The translations under genes were made by a program, and so were the position numbers. DNA of 64,000 bases from Eurosta solidaginis (lineage: Eukaryota; Arthropoda; Insecta; Diptera; Tephritidae), in NCBI RefSeq assembly GCF_040869045.1, contig NC_090319.1, positions 278,477,693 through 278,541,692 of the forward strand, given 5' to 3'. The notes under the pieces are model-generated. The model worked only from the letters and a program-made list of their open reading frames with translations, was not told the origin of the DNA and ran no database searches. Positions 22,001 to 31,958 of this stretch are shown here, in pieces. The number at the start of each line of letters is the position of its first letter. Position 1 is the stretch's first letter.

Positions 22001-22152
22001 CGGACGGACATGGCTCAATCAAATTTTTTTTCGATCCTGATTATTTTGAAATATGGAAGTCTATATCTATCTCGATTCCTTTATATATGTACAACCAACC
22101 GTTATCCAATCAAACTTAATATACTCTGTGAGCTCTGCTCAACTGAGTATAA
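19079..22152 (-). mobile_element. INE-1/DINE-1-like Helentron derivative, family 1, minisatellite-expanded
   Basis: Complete minus-strand copy. Its 5' hairpin (TTATACTCAGTTGAGC...) lies at 22152 and its 3' end CCTTACTTG at 19079. The 3' hairpin has one mismatch. The layout is as in the 12.4-kb and 53.7-kb copies, but it is longer because its minisatellite has about 13 units (19160-20840). The conserved blocks GGGCGTGGC and CGATATCGAAAA are all present. It is non-coding; short open frames here recur in other copies only because the DNA is conserved. Confidence 0.75.
19160..20840. repeat. About 13 tandem 130-bp minisatellite units with dimer (about 259 bp) higher-order structure
   Basis: AAAGGTGGACCAGGGGTGA recurs at 19413, 19543, 19672, 19801, 19931 (GGGCC variant), 20060, 20190, 20293, 20423 (GAGCA variant), 20554 and 20684, with more diverged units at both ends. 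Spacing is 129-131 bp except one 103-bp unit. Type A units (CTCTAGAATGCG, TAATTCTTAGTTCC) and type B units (CCCTAGAATTTG, GCGAGTGGGCC) alternate. The A-B pairs 19672-19930 and 19931-20189 are almost identical. Confidence 0.92.
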
Positions 22153-22885
22153 TAAATGCATAGTTAAAGTTTAGAAGAGATGACATATGAGAAGATAAAT
22201 TGAGCGCAAGAAGAATAGGGAGAGTAAGCTAAATGGAGAAAGAGAGGAAGTAGAAGAAAGAAGATTAGAAAAATATTAGTCGTGAGGTATAACTTAAAAT
22301 AATGGATTTTTCAAATAAATACTGATTTCTGCATCTCGAAATACTCAAAAAGCTCACAAGCTTCAATTTAATCGATACACTGGCTGTTTTATATACAAAG
22401 AGCTAATGATTTCTTCAGGATCACAACGAAAATTCCACAACACCACAAGTAAAAAACACCGAAATGCATAAAATGCTGTCTGTTCAAGTGACTTAAACTA
22501 TGAACATTTTTTTTTTGTCGGTTCCATAAGTCATTGAGTGCACTTGTAATTCTCAACTGGTTAGTGAAATATTCTAAAGACATAGTTTAAAATTTTTATC
22601 CCAAAGCGGGGTTCTTCATAGCCAATACCTTAGAGCCCAAGTGCTCGCCCCCAATTAATATATACAAAGTTATAACAGGTGCATAGCGACCTCTGTTCTT
22701 CTACAAGAACAAAAAAAAAATTAAATAAACATACATAGAATATAAATACAGTCAATACAGCGGCTAAGTTGAAGGTAGAGAAGTTCGCGAGGCTTACGAG
22801 CATTTCGAGATACGAGAATCTCGCGAGCTCTCGATTTGTTGGCTCCCGAAATTTTCGCTTGTGTTCGACAAGAAATCGTAAGCTC
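22153..22885. other. Unassigned; purine-rich tract at the left
   Basis: 22165-22285 is nearly all A and G (GAAGATAAATTGAGCGCAAG, GAGAAAGAGAGGAAG), one of several such tracts in the window. At 22790-22870 is a TCGCGAG/CTCGCGAG-rich patch that resembles 38720-38815. No genes are seen. Confidence 0.5.
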
Positions 22886-23645
22886 TAATTAAAGTTCAAA
22901 AAACTTCTACTGAATACCAGAAATATGCAATGAGAACTAAAAACTCCATTTCAAAATCAAAGAATTAAAATTCGAAGTTCAGAGAATTGTGATTGAATTT
23001 CAAAAAATTATATTTCAAGTTAATAAAGAATCCATTTGAAATTTAAAAATTTGCGATTCATGTTTAAAGATTGTAATTTAAGTTCAGGATTTCGATTTCG
23101 AATTTAGAAAATAACAAATAAATAAAGTTTCAAGTTCCAAAAATGGCAATTCCAGTTCGGAAAACCACAATTCGAATTCAGAAATTTCGTAATTTGTTGT
23201 CAGAAAATTTCAATATTTTATGATTTCTATTTCAAATTCAAAATATTAAAATTCAAATTCCAAAAATTACAATAAGAATTCAGAAAAAATTATAATTGGA
23301 ATTTTGAAATTTAATTTCACTTAGAGAAAATTGCAAATTCAGAAAATCCCTTTCAAGATCAAAAAATTGCAATCCAAACTCAGAAAATCTTAATTCTCAA
23401 ATTTCAAATCCGAAAAACTTGAATTCAAATTCAGAAAATTACAATTAGAATGCAGAAGTAAGTTCAAGTTCTGAAAATAGCAACTCAAGTTCGAAAAATT
23501 ACAATTCGAATTCAGAAATTCCATTACAAGTTCAGAAATTTCGTAATTTCTATTCAGAAAATTTCAATCAAATTTCAAATTAAAAAAACTACAATAAGAA
23601 TTCAGAAACAAATTAAAATTGGAATTCAGAAACTTCATTGATTTT
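22886..23645. repeat. Degenerate tandem array of an AATTCAGAAAATT phrase
   Basis: Variants of TTCAGAAAATTACAATTC follow each other for about 750 bp at irregular spacing of about 20-30 bp, with many substitutions. It is an old minisatellite-like array, low in complexity and non-coding. Confidence 0.75.
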
Positions 23646-23648
23646 CCC

Positions 23649-23903
23649 GACGGGACCTACATGTTTTATGCCGACTCCGAACGGCATCTGCAAGCCAGAT
23701 GAGTTTTAACTGAGAGCTTTTCATCGCAGAAATACACCCGGAGCGCTTGCCAAACACTGCCGACGGGCGACCCCGCTTAGACAAATTTTCTGCTAAGTGA
23801 AAAACCTTATTTCTAAAATTTTGATGTTGCTTTGCCCGGGGTGTGAACCCAGGGCATAAGGTGTGGTAGGCGGAGCACGCTACCATCACACCACGGTGGC
23901 CGC
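23649..23903 (-). mobile_element. tRNA-derived SINE, 3'-truncated copy
   Basis: Read from 23903 downward, the head GCGGCCACCGTGG is followed by A-box TGGTGTGATGG and B-box GGTTCACACC, whose CTGGG/CCCGG stem pairs like a tRNA T-arm. The body then matches the SINE at 46243-46590 (CAGTGTTTGGCAAGC, CTGCGATGAAAAGCTC). It stops after GTAGGTCCCGTC, so the conserved 3' part of the other copy is missing. Confidence 0.78.
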
Positions 23904-24187
23904 AACTCTTGTTATAGCTACAAGAAAAAGAAGAAGAAGAAGTTTCCACTCACGGATTCGCCACTGCGCATATACTTATATCCAATTACATTGCATATTA
24001 TTCAATAAAAAATTTTGTTGCAAAAAGCAATTAATTTGTCCAAAATGTCACAAAAATAATTGAACGCTACAAGACTTACTTTCAAACAAACTGATAAACC
24101 GTTATTTCAAATCAAAGATATTTGACAGCAGCGAATTAGTTATAACATTTTATTTCCTTGATACTTGTGTGATGTAACAAACTGGAC

Positions 24188-26345
24188 TTACTTACTTACT
24201 TACTTAATTGGCGCTTAACCGTCTAAACGGTTATGGCCGTCCAACAAGGCGCGCCAGTCGCTCCTTCGCTCCGCCAACCGGCGCCAATTGGTCACACCAA
24301 GGGAGTTTAAATCGTTTTCCACCTGGTCCTTCCAACGGAGTGGGGGCCGCCCTCTACCTCTGCTTCCATAGGCGGGTTCCGATAGAAACACTTTCTTGGC
24401 CGGAGCATCATCTTTCATTCGCATAACATGGCCTAGCCAGCGCAGCCGCTGCGTTTTAATTCGCTGGACTATGTTGATGTCTGCGTATAGCTCGTACAGC
24501 TCATCATTAAATCTTCTTCGGTACTCGCCATCGCCAATGCGTAGAGGTCCATAAATCTTTCGAAGAACTTTTCTCTCGAACACTCCCAAAGCCGCTTCAT
24601 CTGCTGTTGTCATGGTCCATGCTTCTGCCCCATATAGCAGGACGGGTACGATAAGTGACTTGTACAGTATGATTTTCGTTCGCCGAGAGAGGACTTTACT
24701 TTTCAATTGCCTACCTAGTCCAAAGTAGCATTTATTGGCAAGATTGATTCTTCGCTGGATTTCAGTGCTGATGTTGTTGCTAATGTTGATGCTGGTTCCC
24801 AAATAAACGAAGTCTTTTACTATTTCGAAATTATGGCTGCCAACAGTAGCGTGGTTGCCAAGGCGCATATGCGCTGACTCTTTGCTCGATGACAGCAGGT
24901 ACTTCGTTTTGTCCTCATTCACCATCAAACCCATCTTTACCGCTTCTTTTTCCAGCTTGGAGTAAGCAGAACTAACAGCGCGGGTGTTTAGGCCGATGAT
25001 ATCAATGTCATCAGCATATGCCAGTAATTGCACGCTTTTATAGTATATTGTTCCAGTGCGGTTAAGTTCTGCAGCTAGTATAATTTTCTCCAGCATCAAA
25101 TTAAAGAAATCGCACGATAGGGGGTCACCCTGTCTGAAACCTCGTTTAGTTTCGAACGGCTCGGAGAGGTCCTTCCCAATTCTGACTGAGCTGATGGTGT
25201 TGCTCAGCGTCATTTTGCACAGCCGTATAAGTTTTGCGGGGAAACCAAATTCAGACATAGCGGCATATAGGCAGCTCCTTTTCGTGCTGTCGAAGGCGGC
25301 TTTAAAGTCGACGAAGAGGTGATGTGTGTCGATTCTCTTTTCACGGGTTTTTTCCAAGATTTGGCGCATTGTGAAAATCTGGTCGATGGTAGATTTACCA
25401 GGTCTGAAGCCGCACTGATAAGGTCCAATCAGCCGGTTCACGGTGGGCTTCAATCTTTCGCACAATACACTTGAAAGGACCTTATATGCGATATTAAGAA
25501 GGCTGATTCCACGATAGTTGGTGCATTTTGCAGTATCCCCCTTCTTGTGGACTGGGCAAAGAACACTTAGATTCCAACCGTCGGGCATGCTTTCGTCCGC
25601 CCATATTTTGCTAAGAAGCTGCTGCATGCGCCTTACCAACTCCTCGCCGCCGAACTTGAATAGCTCCGCAGGCAATCCATCAGCGCCCACGGCCTTGTTG
25701 TTTTTCAATCTGGTTATTGCTATTCTAACTTCGTCATAATCGGGCGGGGGGACATATATTCCATCATCATCGATTGCGGGATCGGGTTCTTCATCTCTGC
25801 GCGGTGAATTGCTGCCTCCATTTAGGAGAGCAGAGAAGTGTTCCCCCCATAATCTAAGCACTCTCTGGACATCAGTTACAAGGTCGCCGTTTTCATTCCT
25901 ACAGGAGTTTGCCCCGGTCTTAAAACCTTCCGTCTGTCGCCGTATTTTTTGGTAGAATTTTCGGGCGTTATTCCTGGTGGCTAGCAGCTCAAGCTCCTCG
26001 CACTCACGCCTTTCTGCTTCTGCTTTTTTCTTCCTGAAAAGGCGTCTCGCTTCCCTTTTCAACTCACGATAGCGTTCACACACTCCTCTTGTCGCGCTCG
26101 CTTTTAACGTAGCCCTGTAGGCAGCGTCTTTTCTTTCGGTTGCAACGCGGCATTCTTCATCATACCAGTTGTTTTTTCGTGGCCGCCGGTAACCAATTTT
26201 TTCCTCGGCGGCAGTATGAAGTGCTTTGGAGATATGCTCCCACTGCTCCTGTATTCCTTCAGGATGAGTTGTGCCCTCAGAGAGCAGGTGTGAGAGTCGA
26301 GTTGCGAAATCATTGGCAGTCTGTTGTGATTGAAGCTTTTCGACG
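24188..26345 (-). mobile_element. RTE-type LINE, 5'-truncated but open through the whole RT
   Basis: Minus-strand non-LTR retrotransposon ending in a TTACTTACTTAC tail (24188-24207), the short tandem tail expected of RTE-type elements. Its left homology limit is about 26345, just after the place where the APE endonuclease would end, so the 5' part is missing. A near-identical 832-bp fragment sits at 8763-9594. No clear target duplication was found. Confidence 0.85.
24215..26345 (-). CDS. RTE-type reverse transcriptase, about 700 codons open, endonuclease missing
   Basis: One uninterrupted frame from about 26345 to the stop at 24215; it stays open up to 26392 but without LINE similarity. In order: an endonuclease-RT linker rich in Lys/Arg/Glu, NNKAVGADGLPAELFK (RT block 0/1), CTNYRGISLL, GFRPGKSTIDQIF, LFVDFKAAFDST (first catalytic Asp), GFRQGDPLSCDFFN and LLAYADDIDIIG (catalytic YADD, near 25020). 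The thumb with VPVLLYGAEAW follows, then the typical C-terminus RLRWLGHVMRM, RGRPPLRWKDQV and WRRLAERRSDWR. All catalytic blocks are intact, so the copy is young, but without the endonuclease it is not autonomous. There is no sign of host use. Confidence 0.85.
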
Positions 26346-26570
26346 TCTAGCTTTCCTTGTGTGTGGACGTTCCAGTAATATTGTAATAACAATTATAATT
26401 TGGCGCGGATTAAAATGTAATGAGCTTAAGGCCAGGCTTTCCATTGAAATTGTAAAAACTGTTTTTTTTAGTTTTAGATTGCTTGCGATGATGACTATTT
26501 TTATAACAGAAATGCATTGGAAGGGATTTTTGTTCGCTGAGAGAGGATTTGACTTTTCAATTTCCTGCTG

Positions 26571-27060
26571 AGGCAACAGAAGCGCTTGCTGCCAAGAATG
26601 ATTCTCCGAGGCCCAGCGGGTTAGGGGTCTTAGAATATACCAGCGGTAGGAATGCCTGTCGTAAGAGGCGACTAAAATACCAAATTGACTTAAGAGGTTG
26701 TGTAGCGCAACCCTCTCAAGGAGTTTCCAGCGCAATATATAGCTTCTCCAACGCAATTGTCAACCTCACCTACCCGTGGCGAAACCTGTTTCATTAACAA
26801 CCGAGGCTTTGGCGACCCCGAACTCCTGATGAATCTAGGGGGTGGGAAGGCGGTATGGCCTAGAAGGTTTCATGTGATCATACCAAATCGATTCCGAGAT
26901 GGACGAGCTAGTACCTTTATGGTGCTTGTTACCGGAACTTGCCGGATTTGCATTCGGCAAAGGACCATTAAAATCGGTAACACTCCCCAAGGCCTTTGGG
27001 GAGTGTTTTATCGCTACAGGAACAACAACAACATCAACAATGATTCTCTGTGTGATTTCC
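26571..27060 (+). repeat. Dispersed repeat with CTGTCGTAAGAGGCGACTAA head and CCCCAAGGCCTTTGGGG palindrome
   Basis: The segment holds GGGTTAGGGGTCTTAGAATA, CCTGTCGTAAGAGGCGAC and TTTCCAGCGCAAT. Its 3' part has the hairpin ACTCCCC-AAGGCCTTT-GGGGAGT and ends in CAACAACAAC. A diverged copy of the middle part is at 42835-42990. It is non-coding; it may be the 5' region of a LINE, because a LINE 3' scrap follows at 27170, but that link is unproven. Confidence 0.6.
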
Positions 27061-27117
27061 AAGCCGCCATTGGGCCGAATGCTTAGAAAGCGAGCATTTG
27101 CTCAGACTCGAGGTTCT

Positions 27118-27262
27118 CAGTATAAGGTCTTTATTTTGTTCCTGTAGCAAAAACAAGCATAGGTCTTTTCAGTTTGGTCTTTGAGCAAACTTCTGTTAAC
27201 GGTATGGACTCATTCAGTTTATGGGAGGTACTCACGTACCAGCCAGCGCAGCCTAACTCAAA
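27118..27262 (+). mobile_element. LINE 3'-end scrap
   Basis: TTCTGTTAACGGTATGGAC and CCAGCCAGCGCAGCCTAAC match TTCTGTTAACACTATGGAC and CCAGCCAGTTCAGTCTAAC of the fragment at 18061-18425. It is a third 3' end of the same RNase H-type LINE family. Confidence 0.55.
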
Positions 27263-28102
27263 CAAACCACCTATTATTCAGAAACTTATGTCTGAACAAA
27301 TATTCGCTTATAAGGCATAAGTCCCACTGTTTTCTCTGTTAATGACGCTGCCCTAATAGACAAAATCGTTCTCAGTTTCGAATTTACATCTGTCAACAGT
27401 GACGTAGCTGCCAAGCCGCGAATACGTTGTTCAAATGTTTTTTGAAAAAAAAACTGTTTAAAGCATATTTTGTTTAGAGATAATGTCTTTTTCAGGTATC
27501 GAACTTAGATAAGCAGACATGTATATCTAACACTTTGCTTTACATCATGCGCTGGCCACAAGTTTTCTTGGTTGTAGCTGCATGTTTTACAAGCGGTGCC
27601 CCAATTTCTGCGCAGACTGGATTTATAACTTTAAACACAAAATTTGCTTTTTTTCAATTTTGGAGCTTAAAGTTGAGTATTATTGATTTATCTGTTTTTT
27701 GTTTAGCCACTGTGACAGTTGCATATTTTTAACTACAGTTTCGTCCAATTTAATATATACTTACATTCCAAAATCTCTTCATTTTCGAGCAAGTCAAAAA
27801 CGTTCACCAAATCGCACAATTGCCAAAATGCCAACAACAATGGCACGTTAAATTCAAACTGTCAGGCTTTTAGTTGTAAGATGACATTAGTTGCGGGTCT
27901 ATAACTTTTGTTAATTACTCAACACAACAGCACAATTACACCAGGTGAATATGAATTATAAACGCAACAAAAGACATGCACCGCGTCGCACAAGGCCAAA
28001 AACGCATTAACGAACTAATATCGAAAACTGAACCGAATTGAAACTAACAAATAAAATCCAAAATAAACTACACTAAACGATTTACGCGCCAACGTTGTCT
28101 CA
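27263..28102. other. Unassigned; right end resembles a 5' leader
   Basis: 27263-27900 shows nothing recognisable. 27905-28102 is A/C-rich and free of repeats (CAACAAAAGACATGCACC, CCGAATTGAAACTAAC), like a fly 5' untranslated region. It leads directly to the candidate exon at 28103. Confidence 0.4.
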
Positions 28103-28219
28103 ATGAAACTGAAAGTGTTTCCAATGAGCACAATGGTTTTATGCAGCTTCCTAATGCCAAAAGCAGAATGCGCCTGCGCACCCCACCATCCCAACTCAAC
28201 TACCTACGAAACTCTGCAG
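28103..28219 (+). CDS. Candidate first coding exon: signal peptide plus TIMP-like Cys-x-Cys start
   Basis: An ATG at 28103 opens 39 codons that end at CAG before a donor-like GTATTT (28220). The peptide has a short hydrophobic stretch (STMVLCSFLM) and then CACAPHHPNSTTY. Tissue inhibitors of metalloproteinases begin their mature chain with C-x-C-x-P-x-H-P, and the first cysteine binds the protease zinc, so CACAPHHP is a good match to that start. The hydrophobic core is weak for a signal peptide, and no later TIMP exons are seen in the window. It could instead be a chance ORF. The position after a leader-like region supports a real exon. Confidence 0.35.
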
Positions 28220-28624
28220 GTATTTTTTGTTTATTTGTTGTTGTATTGGTTGTACGATGTACGTTGCTGGCTTTTATCACTTGCTCTGGCCATTTCGATT
28301 GCTGTCGGGTTGCCCCTCTCTATCGTTTTCTCTCCTCATACCCATTGTGTGCAGCAGTAGCTGCGAGTTTGCAACAAGCGGCGTCTGCATTTGCATTTCC
28401 CCAAGCCAGTTCGTGGTAAAATATTAACGCAAGCCAATTTTGGAACACTAGTGAGACAAAGGCGGAAGTGGGGGAATTTAGTATAATGTGTTAAATGATT
28501 AAAATAGCTTAAATGCTTTGGTATTATTATTTTATAATTAGCATACTGAGTCGGTTGAATTTTCTTTTTACTTTCTTTATATTAGGTCGGTTGAATGTTT
28601 GTCCGCTTTTCATACAAATCTCGT
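28220..28624. other. Possible intron start; unassigned
   Basis: If the exon at 28103 is real, this is the beginning of its first intron. It is T-rich and no repeat or gene is visible. Confidence 0.35.
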
Positions 28625-29000
28625 AATCGATTTTTAAGTAACTTCTCATTGAGCTAAAAACATCAAACTTTACACATGGTTAGAACACCGTGACAATGCA
28701 ACAAAAGGAAAAAATCCGTTAGGTGGAGCACGGATCGAAATAATTAGATAAGAATTTGAAAATTTTCAAACTAGCTTTTAAGTAACTTCTCGATGAGCTA
28801 GAGATCTGAAATTTCAAACTTAATTCAGAGGTCCATGACAGCCGATGACACAATATAAAAATTTTGGCTAGGGGGCGCACGGACTGAGATATTTAGAAAA
28901 ATTAAACGGAACGGAGGAAATTTCGAGATTGATTTTTAAGTAAGTTCTCATTGAGCTACAGGCGTAAAACTTAACAGACAAGTTAAGACACCAGGAATGT
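28625..29000. repeat. Three diverged tandem units of about 150 bp
   Basis: TTTTAAGTAACTTCTCATTG or close variants occur near 28631, 28776 and 28933 (spacings 144 and 158 bp), each followed by GAGCTA, an AAACTT-type stretch and GGA..GCACGGA. It is an old short tandem array, similar in style to the minisatellite of the INE-1-like elements. Confidence 0.7.
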
Positions 29001-29002
29001 GT

Positions 29003-29930
29003 AAGAAAAGGAGAAAATAAAAATAAAACAAAAAAATTTTAAGCACTTCCTTTATATTGCAACGAATATTAGCAGCACTAAAGGATACTATCATCTCTAA
29101 GCCGATGCTAAGCAGTGAATTGTATGCACATCAATAATTCAATCATTATGTCTACACATATGTACGTACACGCAGCGGAGAAGCAACGCACAAACACATG
29201 CAGATATCTTATCTGAGATGCTGCGAAAAGTATGCAATTATAATTGTGGAAGTGTCGCTCACAAATACAAGCGCATATGTAGTTATAATTATACAGCAGT
29301 AACTAAGTAAATTCTGGAAGAGCCTAGAAGTATGCAAACGAGAAATCAGAGAGTATAAAAGGCCGCAACTTTAGAGACGCGGCAATCAGTTTGATTTAAC
29401 AATCTATTAGTTGCGAAGTATAAGCGTTACTGTGAAGTAATTTAATAATGGCCATTTTGCATTATTAAATAGTGGGGTTATTTATTCAACAGTTTAGTGA
29501 TTCGAACTTAGCAGAAGGTTGCAAATAAGAGGAATTGCACTAAATTCGTTACAATATAAATGAGCAAAAATAAGCGAAAAATTTCTCCTTATATAAAGAC
29601 AAATTCTTGCTAAACTTTGATTTTTAAATTTTTTCATAGAAATTGCAAAATATTTATGAGAACTAAAAATAAAAAGGTGGAGCGCAATTGATTGGCTACT
29701 AATATCTCCTTTTCTACCAACTTTCCAATCCAAGTAATGTGCGCTCCACTTTTATATTTTTACTTCTCATAAATATTTTTGCAATTTCTTTGTCAAAATT
29801 TAAAAATTAAAGTTTAGCAAGAATATGTCTTTTTATAAGGAAACATTTTTCGCTGATTTTTGTCCATTTATATAAAGGAAGTGTTTAAAATTTTTTTTAT
29901 TTTTTTATTTTCTTTTCTCTCCATGGCCAA
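29003..29930. mobile_element. Palindromic (foldback) MITE, split by a solo LTR
   Basis: The right arm (about 29731-29930) is the reverse complement of the left arm once the LTR at 29058-29553 is removed. Matching blocks include AAGCACTTCCTTTATAT, TTCTTGCTAAACTTTGATTT, AATATTTATGAGAA and GGTGGAGCGCA. The loop is about 40 nt. The unsplit right arm reads CCTTTATATAAATG, the exact pre-insertion form of the left arm. Confidence 0.85.
29058..29553 (+). mobile_element. Gypsy-type solo LTR, 496 bp, ATAT target duplication
   Basis: It starts TGCAACGAAT, ends ATTCGTTACA (TG...CA) and is flanked by ATAT on both sides (29054-29057, 29554-29557). A TATA box lies in GAGAGTATAAAAGG (about 29350), with a leader after it. 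A relative sits inverted at 5298-6717. There are no internal genes, so the two-LTR provirus-like form has recombined away. A 4-bp duplication fits gypsy-group insertion. Confidence 0.82.
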
Positions 29931-30335
29931 GGTTTAACCGCGCAGTCAGTGTAATTAATTTATGTGAGCCGTCCATAATAACGTATTTATTTATCTAGGC
30001 ATGTATAAACATGTTTTTTTTTATTATAATCCACTTGTATGGCTATAAAATTATTCAGGCTAAAATTATAATAAAATGGGTTTATTGCACTCTTCATTCA
30101 AAAAGCCTGTCAATTTGAAAAATGTGTTCGATTTAGTTTGATGCAAATGATATTGGATTTTTATGCAACCGATAAGGTCATTAAGACTGAACTTAGCCTA
30201 CTTACATGTCGAAAATTTGATAGCTGGCTCTTGTTAGCTTATCTTTGTTTAATAGAGCATGTTATGAATCTTAGATTTTAACCACCATCGCCGAAGCATA
30301 TGAGCACTGCCGCAGTATACAGTAACAAAGGTGGT
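29931..30335. other. Unassigned AT-rich stretch
   Basis: Nothing recognisable here. Confidence 0.4.
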
Positions 30336-31430
30336 AAGTTATGTTAGGCTGAACTGGCTGTTCAATAAATACTTCACACAGACTGAATGTGTTTGCCGAC
30401 CAAACGCAGACTCTCAATCAGGTGCCAGAACTTATATTGTAGAATACCTCTGTCCTTTTGACAAATACTAGAAATTTTCTAGGATCTAGCTTAATTGCTG
30501 CCTCGAGATCTGGCAACTCGGCCGCCCTTTAAAGCTGGAGCCTTGATCTGGCGAGCGCAGAATACGAACACAGAACGTGCTCAACCGTTTCTTCCTGCAA
30601 CTCGCACTTCCTACAACTGCCTTTACTGACGAGGCGTCATTGAAATTTTGAAGCCTCGCGCTTCTGTCCGCGCCTTTCCTGCTTGATGGATCATATTCAA
30701 CTCCTGTTTCATTTTGATTGCTCCCAAACTGATTGAGATATCTACCGTCGATTCAGCCCTGTGCTGCAACCTCTTTTATCAACTCATTGTCCCTTTCGTT
30801 ACCTTTATTGCTTTATGAAAGGAAACCCAGTGCAGATGTATGGCCCGGACTGATCGAAGTTTTTTTAATGCTTCTTAGCATCCAGGACACTTCTTGTTGA
30901 AGAAGTGTGTGAGATTATTGCCTCAATCGTTGCTGACTACCAATAGATATTTTTAGGCGACTGCATATTAAGCACGCTCACTCCATAATTTATACTGCTT
31001 TCTTCACGGCTATAATTTCCACCTGAAAGACGCTGCAAAAATCTGGCAGCCTGTTGGATCTACTTATTTTTGGATGTACGCAGTAAACCCATTCGGCTCA
31101 ATTGTGGTCAAGAGATCTCTTTCAAAGCTCAGGCATGCGACCATATATTCCGTTATCCCGATACTAGATGTCGCTATACTTCTATGACCATACAGCCTGC
31201 ACTCAAGCTGCTTCGAGGCCTTAAGCCTTGTTACAGTTGCTAATGCGATATTTTTGGCCATTAAGCCTGAAGGCGGGACGTGTAGAATGGCCAGCATTGC
31301 TGATGTCATGCTATTTTTTTTTTTGGGGCTCCCGTTTTGCTTAGCATTGATAATCTGCATACCACTACAAGTTTTTTGGTAGACGTACTCTTAGGCCCCA
31401 CGTCCATCCTAGCCTCCTCTTGCATGCATA
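30336..31430 (-). pseudogene. RNase H-type LINE, RT thumb to 3' end, heavily decayed
   Basis: On the minus strand, 31360-31064 reads an RT-thumb-like stretch (TSAMLAILHVPPSGL). Near 30815-30755 is an RNase H-like HKAIKGNERDNELIKE, the worn form of GHKGIKGNERADELAKE. Next comes a Cys-rich region (about 30620-30570), and the 3' end has CCAGTTCAGCCTAACATAA at about 30358-30340. Many stops and frame changes are present. It is related in plan to 1-2310 and 47743-52243, and its 3' UTR matches 18061-18425 and 27170-27262. Confidence 0.65.
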
Positions 31431-31958
31431 CAGTGCCTCGGAAGCTTTTTTAGCTCTGTTTCGTAAGCACTCTTCATATTTGTTTCGTAAGCACTGTTCA
31501 TATTTTTGTATAATGTTTAATGTAAGGCTTCGGAAGTGGTATGCTATATGGGAGAATAAAAAAAGTAAGGGCAGAAGTAGTATGTGGTATTGGTATGCTG
31601 TATGGGGGATTCAGAATGTAAGCACCAGTGTAGTCACTGCATCGTAGCGTAATGTCGTACAAATGTAAGTAGCAGAGTTAATATGAATGAAATCAGTAAG
31701 CAAATTAAAGCCAGGAAAAGATGGGAATGAAAAGAATAGGAAAAAGAGGGGAGAGAAAATTAAAGATTAAAAGGTAAAACCGAATTAAAGATATTTATTC
31801 TCTTCTTATCGATGAGCAATTCGTTTGTTACCGAATTCGATTGCTTGTCGAAAATTTATCGATTATTAATCGAAAAATGTTCGGTTTAATTCTTATCGAA
31901 GTAGTACTTATTGGGCGGCCTCTTATGGATCAATTACACAGGCCGACAGCATCTCAGA
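31431..31958. other. Unassigned; purine-rich tract
   Basis: 31680-31780 is nearly pure A/G. 31800-31890 has several ATCGAT/ATCGAA motifs, a prelude to the array at 33.3 kb. No genes are seen. Confidence 0.4.

Noticed and set aside
26520..26575. Extra piece of RTE (GTTCGCTGAGAGAGGATTTG resembles GTTCGCCGAGAGAGGACTTT)
   Set aside because: The match is only about 45 bp at moderate identity and does not extend; it could be a scrap of another RTE copy but is too short to annotate.
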